Shown here piece by piece: positions 1 through 5,681 of a stretch of DNA of 6,970 bases; position 1 is the stretch's first letter; every line of letters starts with the position of its first letter. This DNA comes from DATFMP01 sp041477795 (GTDB lineage Bacteria; SAR324; JACQKK01), in contig JBGOUY010000235.1 in NCBI GenBank assembly GCA_041477795.1, positions 1-6,970 of the forward strand. The letters run 5' to 3'. Both the position numbers and the translations under genes were made by a program. The notes under the pieces were generated by a model. That model made no database searches. It was not told the origin of the DNA and worked only from the letters and a program-made list of their open reading frames with translations.

Positions 1-52
1 GGCACGCCCCTTCCCTTAGCAGCTTGCGGGCGGCGGCGGAACCCCGGTGGGG

Positions 53-103
53 GCCTCCCCCGGTCACGCCTGCGGCGTGACCGCCCCCTCCCAAGGAGGG
101 GGC
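53..103 (+). repeat. REP-like palindromic element, copy 1, with embedded hairpin
   Basis: A box GCCTCCCCC (53-61) is followed by a hairpin with a 10-bp perfect stem (61-70 with 74-83, loop TGC) and then by a second perfect hairpin of 9 bp (83-91 with 95-103, loop CAA). The outer box and the CCCCCTCC/GGAGGGGG stem are the same building blocks as in the two elements at 126-163 and 195-232, but in the opposite orientation. Here the three-base spacer of those copies is replaced by about 22 bases forming the extra hairpin. No T-run follows, so a classical intrinsic terminator is not indicated. Calling it REP-like rests on structure and repetition within the window only. Confidence 0.6.
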
Positions 104-125
104 TCTTCGTGTCCGCATCGCCGTT

Positions 126-263
126 GCTGTTTCCCCCTCCTTCGGAGGGGGTGAGGGGGAGGCCCCGCGCCGCGGCGCCCCCTGGCGGCTAGCGGCTGTT
201 TCCCCCTCCTTCGGAGGGGGTTAGGGGGAGGCCCCGCGCCGGGGCGACCCCTGGCGGCTAGCG
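126..263. repeat. 69-bp tandem duplication, each unit carrying a REP-like palindrome
   Basis: Bases 126-194 and 195-263 are aligned head to tail with 66 of 69 identical positions. The differences I see are G/T at 153/222, C/G at 173/242 and C/A at 178/247. Each unit holds a perfect 8-bp hairpin (CCCCCTCC, loop TTC, GGAGGGGG; 133-151 and 202-220), a TGA or TTA spacer and the box GGGGGAGGC. Read on the minus strand these match the element at 53-103. The second unit runs into the regulator gene and includes its TAG stop (258-260) and last codon, so the first unit carries a duplicate of that gene end. The near-identity points to a recent duplication. In RNA the hairpins could protect or terminate the regulator transcript, but no T-run is present on either strand. 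Confidence 0.85.
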
Positions 264-710
264 GCCCCCGGCCGGCTCCGCGCGGCAGGCGCCACACAGG
301 CCGTGGAAGATGATGTCGTAGTGGGAGACGGCAAAGTCGCCGGCGTCCGGCGCGGCCAGGGGCGCGGCCAGGGGCAACTGGACGTCCTGGATGTGCCCGC
401 AGCGGTCGCAGATCAGGTGGTGGTGCGGCCCCAGGTTCGCGTCGTAGCGGGCCGCCTGCCGCTCGGTGGACACCTTGCGCAGGAAGCCGTGGCGATGGAA
501 CAGGTCCAGCACCTTGTAGACCGTGGCCAGCGAGATGGACGGCAACTCCGGCCGCACCGCCTCGTAGACCTCCTCCGGGCTGGGATGGCGCTCGGTGGAC
601 GCCAGCACGGTGAAGATCGCCGCGCGCTGGTGGGTCACCTTGAGCCCCGCCGAGCGGCAGCGCTCCGGGAAGGCCCGCACCCGCTCCTCGACTTGTCTCT
701 GCGCCAGCAT
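258..710 (-). CDS. perR: Fur-family metalloregulator, PerR type
   Basis: A 150-residue DNA-binding repressor of the Fur superfamily. The N-terminal winged helix has the usual LKVTHQR and ATVYKVLDLF motifs, followed by a metal-binding dimerisation domain. Aligned on Bacillus PerR as I know it, all five regulatory metal ligands are present with the same spacing: His42, Asp90, His96, His98 and Asp109. The structural zinc site is also present, as two CxxC pairs (Cys101/Cys104 and Cys139/Cys142). Aspartates where Fur normally has glutamates favour a peroxide sensor over an iron-uptake regulator; that is inference, and a Fur- or Zur-like role is not excluded. I chose ATG at 710, with GGGAG 10 bases upstream and normal family length. 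An in-frame TTG at 737 would add nine residues. The gene is divergent from thrC and has its own promoter (811-839). Its stop codon lies inside a 69-bp tandem repeat. Confidence 0.9.
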   Translation of the reverse strand: MLAQRQVEERVRAFPERCRSAGLKVTHQRAAIFTVLASTERHPSPEEVYEAVRPELPSISLATVYKVLDLFHRHGFLRKVSTERQAARYDANLGPHHHLICDRCGHIQDVQLPLAAPLAAPDAGDFAVSHYDIIFHGLCGACRAEPAGGR

Positions 711-810
711 CGCTATGCGACTCCCGCTGTTCTGCAACTCCGCGTTCTGCCACTCCCCAAGAAACCGTCGCTATGACACAATGACGGACACGCGACCGGT
801 ATGGAGAAAG

Positions 811-839
811 ATTATCGCATGGATGGATTGCCGTGTAAA
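811..839 (-). promoter_or_regulatory. Sigma-70 extended -10 promoter for the PerR-type gene
   Basis: On the minus strand, TTTACA (834-839, 5/6 to TTGACA) is followed after exactly 17 bases by GATAAT (811-816, 5/6 to TATAAT). The -10 box is preceded by TGC, an extended -10 element. In sequence this GC-rich such a match is unlikely by chance. Transcription would start near 804, giving a leader of about 94 bases before the ATG at 710. Bases 803-817 overlap the -10 and resemble one arm of a Fur/PerR-type operator: CGATAAT matches 6 of 7 bases of the TGATAAT half, while the other arm matches only 4 of 7. Autoregulation is therefore possible but weakly supported. Confidence 0.7.
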
Positions 840-853
840 TCCGCGCCTCGCGC

Positions 854-876
854 GGCCCGCTCGGGGCCAGCGGGCC
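854..876. other. Inverted repeat in the thrC upstream region
   Basis: GGCCCGCT (854-861) and AGCGGGCC (869-876) form a perfect 8-bp stem with a 7-base loop, about 100 bases before thrC. No T-run follows. The surrounding sequence is so GC-rich that a stem of this size may be incidental. The rest of 738-976 shows no plus-strand promoter I trust and no threonine/isoleucine-rich leader peptide of the E. coli thrL kind. Confidence 0.3.
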
Positions 877-976
877 CGCCCGCTCCGGCCACGTTGACGG
901 ATGGCACGGGCGGGGCCATCCGCCGCGGCGTGCCGGCCGCGTCCCCCGCCCCGCAGCGACCTAGCGTGCCGAGCCG

Positions 977-2437
977 ATGCGTTACGTGAGCACCCGCGGC
1001 CAATGCGCGCCGCTGCCCTTCCGCGAGACGGTGCTGGCCGGGCTGGCGCCCGACGGCGGCCTGTTCCTGCCCGAGGCCGTGCCGGACGTCTCGGCCCAGC
1101 TTGCCGCCTGGCGCGAGCTGCCCTTCCGCGAGCTGTTCCAGGCCGTCGTGGCCCCCTACGTGGCGGGCGCCCTGGCTCCCGGCCTGCTGGCCGAGCTGGT
1201 GCAGCGCGCCTACGCCCGCTTCGGGCACCCGGAGGTGACGCCGGTGGTGCCCGTCGGGGACGTGTTCGTCTGCGAGCTCTTCCACGGCCCCACGCTGGCC
1301 TTCAAGGACGTGGCGCTGCAATTCCTGGGGCACCTGTTCGAGCACTTCCTGGCCCAGCGCGAGGCGCGCCTGACCATCGTCGGGGCGACCTCGGGCGATA
1401 CGGGCGGCGCGGCCATCCACTCCCTGCGCGGCCGCCGCGGCATCGAGGTCTTCATCCTCTATCCGCGCGGGCGCGTGACCCCCGTGCAGGAACGGCAGAT
1501 GGTCACCGTGCCCGACGAGAACATCCATTGCGTGGCCGTGGAGGGCAGCTTCGACGACAGCCAGGCGCTGGTCAAGGGCCTGTTCAACGACCGCGCCTTC
1601 AACGAGGAGTTCTCCCTGGGCGCGGTCAACTCCATCAACTGGGCCCGCGTGATGGCCCAGATTCCGTACTTCTTCTACGCCTACTTCCGCGTGCTGGACG
1701 CGTGCGAGCGCGGCACGGGGACGACGGCGCCCATGCGCCTGGGCGATCCGGTGCGCTTCGCGGTGCCGACGGGCAACTTCGGCCACGTCTACGCGGGCCT
1801 GCTGGCCCGGCGCATGGGGCTGCCCGTCGACCGGTTCGTGCTGGCCACCAACGCCAACTCGATCCTGGCCGAGCTGGTCCACCACGGGCGCTACTGCAAG
1901 AGCGAGGTGCGCCAGACGCTCAGCCCCTCGATGGACATCCAGGTGGCCAGCAACTTCGAGCGCTACCTGTTCGACCTGGCTGGCCGCGACGCGGCGCAGG
2001 TGCGGCGCTGGCTCGACGCGCTGGCCGAGCGCGGCGGCTTCGCGCTGGAGCCGGCCGAGCGGGCCGCCGTGCAGGCGGACTTCGCCGCGCAGGCGGTGAG
2101 CGACGCGGAGACGGTGCAGACCATCGCTGCGGTGCACGCGGCGACGGGCTACCTGCTCGATCCCCACAGCGCCGTCGGCTACCGCGCCGCGCAGACGCAG
2201 CGCGAGCCGGGCCGGCCGGTGGTGGCCATGGCCACGGCGCACCCGGCCAAGTTCGGCGCGGCCATCCGCAAGGCGATCGGCCACGAGCCGCCGCTGCCGC
2301 CGGCACTGGCGCTGCTGGAGGATCTGCCGGCCCGCGTGCAGGTGCTGCCCGCGGAGCTGGGGGCCGTGCGCGACTACATCCGGCAGGTGCTGCAAGCGCG
2401 CCTGCCGCCGCCCAGGGTCGCCCATGCCGCCCGATAA
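977..2437 (+). CDS. thrC: Threonine synthase
   Basis: A 486-residue PLP enzyme that converts O-phosphohomoserine to L-threonine and phosphate in the cytoplasm, the last step of threonine synthesis. The protein opens with MRYVSTRG, typical of the long threonine synthase type, which supports ATG at 977 although the Shine-Dalgarno signal is weak. The PLP lysine is Lys110 in HGPTLAFKD. ATSGDTGGAA (137-146) contributes substrate and cofactor contacts, and PTGNFG (264-269) is the loop expected to hold the PLP phosphate. Other family blocks are ERQMVTV (172-178), SINWARV (219-225) and TNAN (291-294). The length is normal and no key residue is missing. The 3' end overlaps the thioesterase gene by 14 bases, so the two are probably translationally coupled. 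Homoserine dehydrogenase and kinase, often neighbours of thrC, are absent: the upstream neighbour is the divergent regulator. Confidence 0.97.
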   Translation: MRYVSTRGQCAPLPFRETVLAGLAPDGGLFLPEAVPDVSAQLAAWRELPFRELFQAVVAPYVAGALAPGLLAELVQRAYARFGHPEVTPVVPVGDVFVCELFHGPTLAFKDVALQFLGHLFEHFLAQREARLTIVGATSGDTGGAAIHSLRGRRGIEVFILYPRGRVTPVQERQMVTVPDENIHCVAVEGSFDDSQALVKGLFNDRAFNEEFSLGAVNSINWARVMAQIPYFFYAYFRVLDACERGTGTTAPMRLGDPVRFAVPTGNFGHVYAGLLARRMGLPVDRFVLATNANSILAELVHHGRYCKSEVRQTLSPSMDIQVASNFERYLFDLAGRDAAQVRRWLDALAERGGFALEPAERAAVQADFAAQAVSDAETVQTIAAVHAATGYLLDPHSAVGYRAAQTQREPGRPVVAMATAHPAKFGAAIRKAIGHEPPLPPALALLEDLPARVQVLPAELGAVRDYIRQVLQARLPPPRVAHAAR

Positions 2438-2876
2438 GCTGGAGCGGATGCGCCACATCATCGAGCAGGGCATCCCGTTCAACCGCCTGCTCGGACTCAA
2501 GCTGCTGGAGGTCGGGGACGGGCGCGCCAAGGCCCGCTTCGAGTACCAGGCCGCGCTGGTGGGAAATCCGGTCACGGGCGTGCTGCACGGCGGGGCCATC
2601 GCCGCGGCGCTGGACGTGATCGGCGCCAGCGCCGTGATGGCCACCTTCGAAGACGAGGCGCCGCTGCACGGCATGGGCACGGTGGACATGCGCGTGGACT
2701 ACCTGCGGCCGGGCGCCGGGCGCTACTTCATTGCGACGGGACAGGTGATGCGCCCGGGGCGCATCCTCTCCGCCGCGCGCATGGAGCTGTACAACGACGC
2801 CGAGGAGCTGATCGCCATCGGCACGGCCATTTATCGCGTCAGCCGCAAGTCCGGCCAGGCGCCCCCCAATCTCTAG
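2424..2876 (+). CDS. Hotdog-fold acyl-CoA thioesterase, PaaI/YigI-like
   Basis: A 150-residue protein of the PaaI-type hotdog thioesterase family, predicted to hydrolyse acyl-CoA thioesters in the cytoplasm. LHGGAIAAALDV (54-65) is the family signature: the HGG segment starts the central helix and Asp64 is the likely catalytic acid. MGTVDMRVDYLRPG (84-97) is the following strand. Both blocks, and the PFNRLLGL start (18-25), closely resemble E. coli YigI, a medium/long-chain acyl-CoA thioesterase, more than phenylacetate-type PaaI. The substrate cannot be read from the sequence. ATG at 2424 lies inside the end of thrC and has AGGG six bases upstream, consistent with reinitiation by ribosomes finishing thrC. 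No paa or fatty-acid genes are nearby to suggest a dedicated pathway. Confidence 0.9.
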   Translation: MPPDKLERMRHIIEQGIPFNRLLGLKLLEVGDGRAKARFEYQAALVGNPVTGVLHGGAIAAALDVIGASAVMATFEDEAPLHGMGTVDMRVDYLRPGAGRYFIATGQVMRPGRILSAARMELYNDAEELIAIGTAIYRVSRKSGQAPPNL

Positions 2877-2899
2877 CCGGCGCCTGCCCCGAACCCACC

Positions 2900-3253
2900 A
2901 TGGCCCTCGCCCTCAACACGCGTCGCCCCAAGGACATCGTCTACGCGGACGACCTGACCATCGTCTGGCGCGACGGGGTGGTGGCGCACTACCCGTTCCT
3001 GTTCCTGCGCGACGTCTGCCCCTGCGCCTCCTGCGTGGATGAGATGACGGGGAAGAAGGTGCTGGACCCAAAGAACATTCCGCCGGACATCCACGTCCGC
3101 AAGGCCGACTACGTGGGCAATTACGCCCTGCGCATCCAGTGGAGCGACGGGCACGACACGGGCATCTATGCCTTCCGCTACCTGCGGGAGCTGCTGGACC
3201 TCGCGCTGGAGCGGGGCCCGCAGCCCGCCGGCCCGCACGTGAAGGAGAGCTGA
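2900..3253 (+). CDS. DUF971 domain protein (GBBH-like N-terminal zinc domain)
   Basis: A 117-residue stand-alone DUF971 protein. The same fold forms the N-terminal domain of gamma-butyrobetaine hydroxylase and is sometimes fused to Mrp/ApbC-type Fe-S carriers. The core block is LRDVCPCASCVDEMTG (36-51), followed by VGNYALRIQWSDGHDTGIY (72-90). Cys40, Cys42, Cys45 and His85 match, in order and nearly in spacing, the zinc ligands I know from human gamma-butyrobetaine hydroxylase, so zinc binding is likely. There is no oxygenase domain, so it is not itself a hydroxylase. The function of the free-standing form is unknown to me; in many proteobacteria it sits next to ubiE, which is not seen here. 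It starts 23 bases after the thioesterase stop, without a clear ribosome binding site, and probably shares the thrC transcript. Confidence 0.92.
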   Translation: MALALNTRRPKDIVYADDLTIVWRDGVVAHYPFLFLRDVCPCASCVDEMTGKKVLDPKNIPPDIHVRKADYVGNYALRIQWSDGHDTGIYAFRYLRELLDLALERGPQPAGPHVKES

Positions 3254-3309
3254 AGCCCGGCGCGGAGCGAACCTTCGCCCGGCCGCGTCGTTTACTTGAA
3301 CAGGAATGA

Positions 3310-3378
3310 GGACGCGGAGGGGTGCGTCCGCCGGCACCGCGCCGCTTTGGGGGGTCATCGCGGCCCGCAGGGGGCCGC
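3310..3378 (+). other. Two hairpins in the leader of the cyclic-nucleotide-domain gene
   Basis: The 154-base gap 3254-3407 holds a 6-bp stem (3310-3315 with 3324-3329, 8-base loop) and a perfect 7-bp stem (3360-3366 with 3372-3378, 5-base loop) that ends 29 bases before the chosen ATG. A small AT-richer patch lies at 3290-3306, but it has no acceptable pair of -35 and -10 boxes. Neither hairpin is followed by T residues. They may be incidental in GC-rich DNA or may form a regulatory leader. Confidence 0.3.
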
Positions 3379-3407
3379 TCGGCATTCCATCGCCTGCACG
3401 AACGGCC

Positions 3408-4751
3408 ATGAGCGACAAGACCGGCTATCTGGCCAGCATCCTGGGCCGCGACACCGAAGCGCTGATGGCCCTGCGCGAGGTGCCGGCCTTCCACGACTGC
3501 TCGGCGCCGCTGCTGGAGATGCTGTTCCGCTACGGCAAGGTGGCCGTGCTGCGGCAGGGGCAAGACCTGACCCGCGAGGGCGAATTCGACCAGTGGGTGT
3601 ACTTCATCATCAGCGGGCAGCTCGCGGTCTACGTGGGCGACGAGCACGTGGACACCATCTCCTCCTCGCTCGTGGGGGAGCGCTGCATCCTGGGCGAGCA
3701 CCGGCGCGCGACCCTGCGGGCCACGCACGAAGGCGTCACCGCCCTGGGTGTGGACATGGCGCTGCTGGACGCCCTGCGGGATCGCGCCTCGGAGGTGCGC
3801 GAGCCCATCTCGGTGTACCTGGAGCTGCTCTCCATCATCGCCTCGGAGGTGGTGAACCGCATCGCCGAGCTGGAATTCAACCTGCTCGACTTCAGCTACA
3901 AGTACGTCGCCCACAAGCGCACCGAACGGGTCTCCGACATCCTGCGCGACCTGCGGGAGGGGGCCTACGCGGACGAGCGCAGCGCAAACTTCGCGGTGTA
4001 CCGGTACCTGCTCAAGCACCATCCGGTGGCCCTCTCGCGCTGCGTGGCGGGCGAAGGCGCCGCGGTGGACACGTGCCAGCTCTATCGGGATGCCGTGCTC
4101 AACGGCGACTATCCCCTCCTCTACGGCGTGGCCGATGCGGTGCAGGCCGCCCGCGCTGTGGAGGAGGCGGCCGCCAACGGCGCGGCGCCTGCCGCCCCCG
4201 GCAAGGCGCCCGAGGCCGACAGCTTCGCGAGCTTCGTCACGAGCCTGGCCGGCCTCATCGCCCGGCAGCACGGCGGGCAGCACTGGGATGAAGCCGCCGT
4301 GCAGGCCGTGGCCGGCGGCATCCGCAAGCGCATGGGCCTGGACGGCGCGCTGCGCGTGGACTTGCACGGCCTCATCCGCTGGCTCATCGCCGAGCACCGC
4401 TTCACCGCCGAGGACACGATCGATCTGCTGATGACGGTGCTCAAGGAGTCCAGCGACGTCACCGCGCGCATCAATGGCCGCATCAAGTCCATGGTGCACG
4501 AGCTGGCGCAGACCCGCTTCGCCAAGGAGCTGGGGGCCAGGCCGCTGGAGCCGCTGACCAACGTGGCGGAGTACTACCACAGCACGCCGCTCGACGAGCT
4601 GATTCCCTTCTTCAGCCGGAACATCCTGGACGTGTACCTGGTGCAGCCCTACATGGAGCGCCTGCACGCCCTGGAGGGCGGGGCCTGGGACGGCCGCTCC
4701 GGCGCGGCCAGCCAGGAGCCCGCTGGCCTGATCAGCACGCTGTTCGACTAG
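3408..4751 (+). CDS. Cyclic-nucleotide-binding-domain protein with unknown C-terminal region
   Basis: A 447-residue soluble protein with no signal peptide or membrane segment. Residues about 23-145 form a CRP-type cNMP-binding beta-roll: GEFDQWVYFIISGQLAVYV (58-76) is the classic strand-turn-strand, and GERCILGEHRRATLRA (90-105) stands in for the phosphate-binding cassette, keeping the Gly-Glu and Arg-Ala-Thr anchors with one residue fewer between them than in CRP. There is no helix-turn-helix. Residues 146-245 are helical and charged, 246-275 are an Ala/Pro-rich linker, and 276-425 form a second, mainly helical region I cannot assign. A sensor or scaffold responding to cAMP, cGMP or c-di-GMP is possible, but ligand and output are unknown. 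I chose ATG at 3408; an in-frame ATG at 3306 would add 34 Arg/Ala/Pro-rich residues unlike a normal fold. No strong Shine-Dalgarno precedes either start. It lies 154 bases after the DUF971 gene. Confidence 0.8.
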   Translation: MSDKTGYLASILGRDTEALMALREVPAFHDCSAPLLEMLFRYGKVAVLRQGQDLTREGEFDQWVYFIISGQLAVYVGDEHVDTISSSLVGERCILGEHRRATLRATHEGVTALGVDMALLDALRDRASEVREPISVYLELLSIIASEVVNRIAELEFNLLDFSYKYVAHKRTERVSDILRDLREGAYADERSANFAVYRYLLKHHPVALSRCVAGEGAAVDTCQLYRDAVLNGDYPLLYGVADAVQAARAVEEAAANGAAPAAPGKAPEADSFASFVTSLAGLIARQHGGQHWDEAAVQAVAGGIRKRMGLDGALRVDLHGLIRWLIAEHRFTAEDTIDLLMTVLKESSDVTARINGRIKSMVHELAQTRFAKELGARPLEPLTNVAEYYHSTPLDELIPFFSRNILDVYLVQPYMERLHALEGGAWDGRSGAASQEPAGLISTLFD

Positions 4752-4757
4752 CAGGTT

Positions 4758-4861
4758 GCGAGGGAGCAAGCCTCCCGCGCGGTCCCTGGATGGGTTTGCG
4801 CGCCTGCATCGCAGCCGCGCAACCGCTGGATGTGAAAGCGGTGCGGGGGCAGCGCCCCCGC
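4758..4861. terminator. Cluster of four hairpins between convergent genes (possible two-way terminator)
   Basis: The 144 bases between the two converging genes contain four stems in series. The first is 4762-4766 with 4772-4776, extended past a mismatch by 4758-4760 with 4778-4780. The second is 4796-4802 with 4816-4822, continued past a C-C mismatch by 4804-4807 with 4811-4814 and closed by loop ATC. The third is 4822-4827 with 4837-4842. The fourth is 4843-4850 with 4854-4861, a perfect 8-bp G+C stem with loop AGC. No T-run follows on either strand, so factor-independent termination of the standard kind is not shown. A structural barrier to read-through or 3' end protection in both directions fits the position. 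Confidence 0.4.
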
Positions 4862-4895
4862 GAGCCGATGTGGAATCCCCTCGCAGCCCGATCTG

Positions 4896-5633
4896 CTACC
4901 CGTCCTGCAATCGGAAGACGATGCTGGTGCGGCCGCGCTTGAGGCTGAGCTCGGCCTGCACGGGCCCGATCTCCCGCGTGTTGGCCGGGTGCGTCCCGCC
5001 GCAGGGGATGACCCACTCCGCGCAGCGCCAGGTGCGGTAGCCCGGGCGCGCGGGGTCGGGATCGCTGGCGATGGCGTGGCCCTGCGCCGTGAAGGCGTTG
5101 AGAGCGCGCAGCACGGCCTGCATCTGCTCGGGCGTCAGCAGCTCCTTGCGCTCGTAGCGGTTCAGGCCGTAATCGGGCTGCAGATCGGAGGTCTCCGGAA
5201 AGTCCACGGGCCGCTCCAGCACGCGCTCCACGAAGCAGTGCAGCAGGTGCGCGGCACTGTGCAGCCGCATCTGGCGCAGCCGGAAGTCCCAGTCCAGCCG
5301 CAGGGTGTAGGAGCGGGTGCCCACCAGCACCGGCTCGGCGCGCGCGGGCTCCAGCGGCGCGCCCAACACGTGCAGGATGCGCCCGTCCGCCTTGCGCGTG
5401 TCGACGATGGCGAGCGCTTCCGGCACGCCCAGCGCCGCGGCGTCCTGCGGCGGCAGGAGCAGCGTGGCACGGTCGCCCTTCTGCCCGCCGCCGTGCGGAT
5501 GGCAGAGCGTCTCGCTCAGCACCAGGCAGGTGCCGTGGCGCTCGTCGCTCAGCAGGGCGTCCACCCACACGTCCAGCTCCGTGCGGTAGACGTCCTCGTA
5601 GAAGCGGGGCTCGGTTTCCAAGGCGGCGGCCAA
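4896..5633 (-). CDS. AlaX-type alanyl-tRNA editing protein
   Basis: A 245-residue free-standing editing domain related to that of alanyl-tRNA synthetase. Known family members deacylate mischarged tRNA(Ala), mainly Ser-tRNA(Ala), in the cytoplasm. The four zinc ligands are visible: His125 and His129 in LHSAAHLL, and Cys211 and His215 in CGGTH, followed by the usual T-x-EIG (219-223). The glycine-rich loop HPHGGGQKGD (45-54) and the overall length indicate the AlaX-M type; no C-Ala domain is attached. The residue before that loop is Cys44, where I would expect an aromatic. TTG at 5633 is the best start: AAGG lies eight bases upstream and no ATG exists between the cysS stop and the conserved FYEDVY. 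It follows cysS by 47 bases in the same frame, suggesting one transcript pairing a synthetase with a tRNA proofreader. Confidence 0.92.
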   Translation of the reverse strand: MAAALETEPRFYEDVYRTELDVWVDALLSDERHGTCLVLSETLCHPHGGGQKGDRATLLLPPQDAAALGVPEALAIVDTRKADGRILHVLGAPLEPARAEPVLVGTRSYTLRLDWDFRLRQMRLHSAAHLLHCFVERVLERPVDFPETSDLQPDYGLNRYERKELLTPEQMQAVLRALNAFTAQGHAIASDPDPARPGYRTWRCAEWVIPCGGTHPANTREIGPVQAELSLKRGRTSIVFRLQDG

Positions 5634-5641
5634 ATGGAATG

Positions 5642-5646
5642 CCTTG
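5642..5646 (-). promoter_or_regulatory. Ribosome binding site supporting the TTG start of the AlaX gene
   Basis: CAAGG on the minus strand ends eight bases before TTG at 5633. The only other upstream candidate, TTG at 5621, has no purine-rich sequence at a useful distance, so this site decides the start. Confidence 0.55.
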
Positions 5647-5681
5647 CAGCAGGTTGCACAGATGACGGCGATTCGATTTTC

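Noticed and set aside
133..220. The C/G-run hairpins as rho-independent terminators of the regulator gene
   Set aside because: On the minus strand the stems are followed by AAACAGC, not by T residues, and on the plus strand by TGA or TTA and G-runs.
781..897. Possible short threonine leader peptide (ATG at 781) before thrC
   Set aside because: It has only two Thr and two Ile codons, not in a run, no ribosome binding site, and it overlaps the promoter of the divergent regulator gene. It does not resemble thrL.
894..922. TTGACG at 894-899 as a -35 box for thrC
   Set aside because: No acceptable -10 box lies 16-18 bases downstream; the sequence there is CCATCC.
901..2619. A long plus-strand frame overlapping thrC in another phase
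   Set aside because: It is Arg/Ala/Gly/Pro-rich with no recognisable motif, and thrC in the other frame is unmistakable.
812..2689. A 625-codon minus-strand open frame antisense to thrC and the thioesterase gene
   Set aside because: High GC removes stop codons from the shadow frames. The translation is Arg/Gly/His-rich low-complexity sequence with no family motif, while the plus-strand genes are clear.
3267..3278. GCGAA-CC-TTCGC as an operator
   Set aside because: It is only five bases per arm, the two-base centre is too short for a hairpin, and there is no recognised regulator nearby that binds such a site.
2913..4769. A 618-codon minus-strand open frame antisense to DUF971 and the cyclic-nucleotide gene
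   Set aside because: Same shadow effect: it is full of Val/His/Arg repeats and overlaps two well-supported genes.
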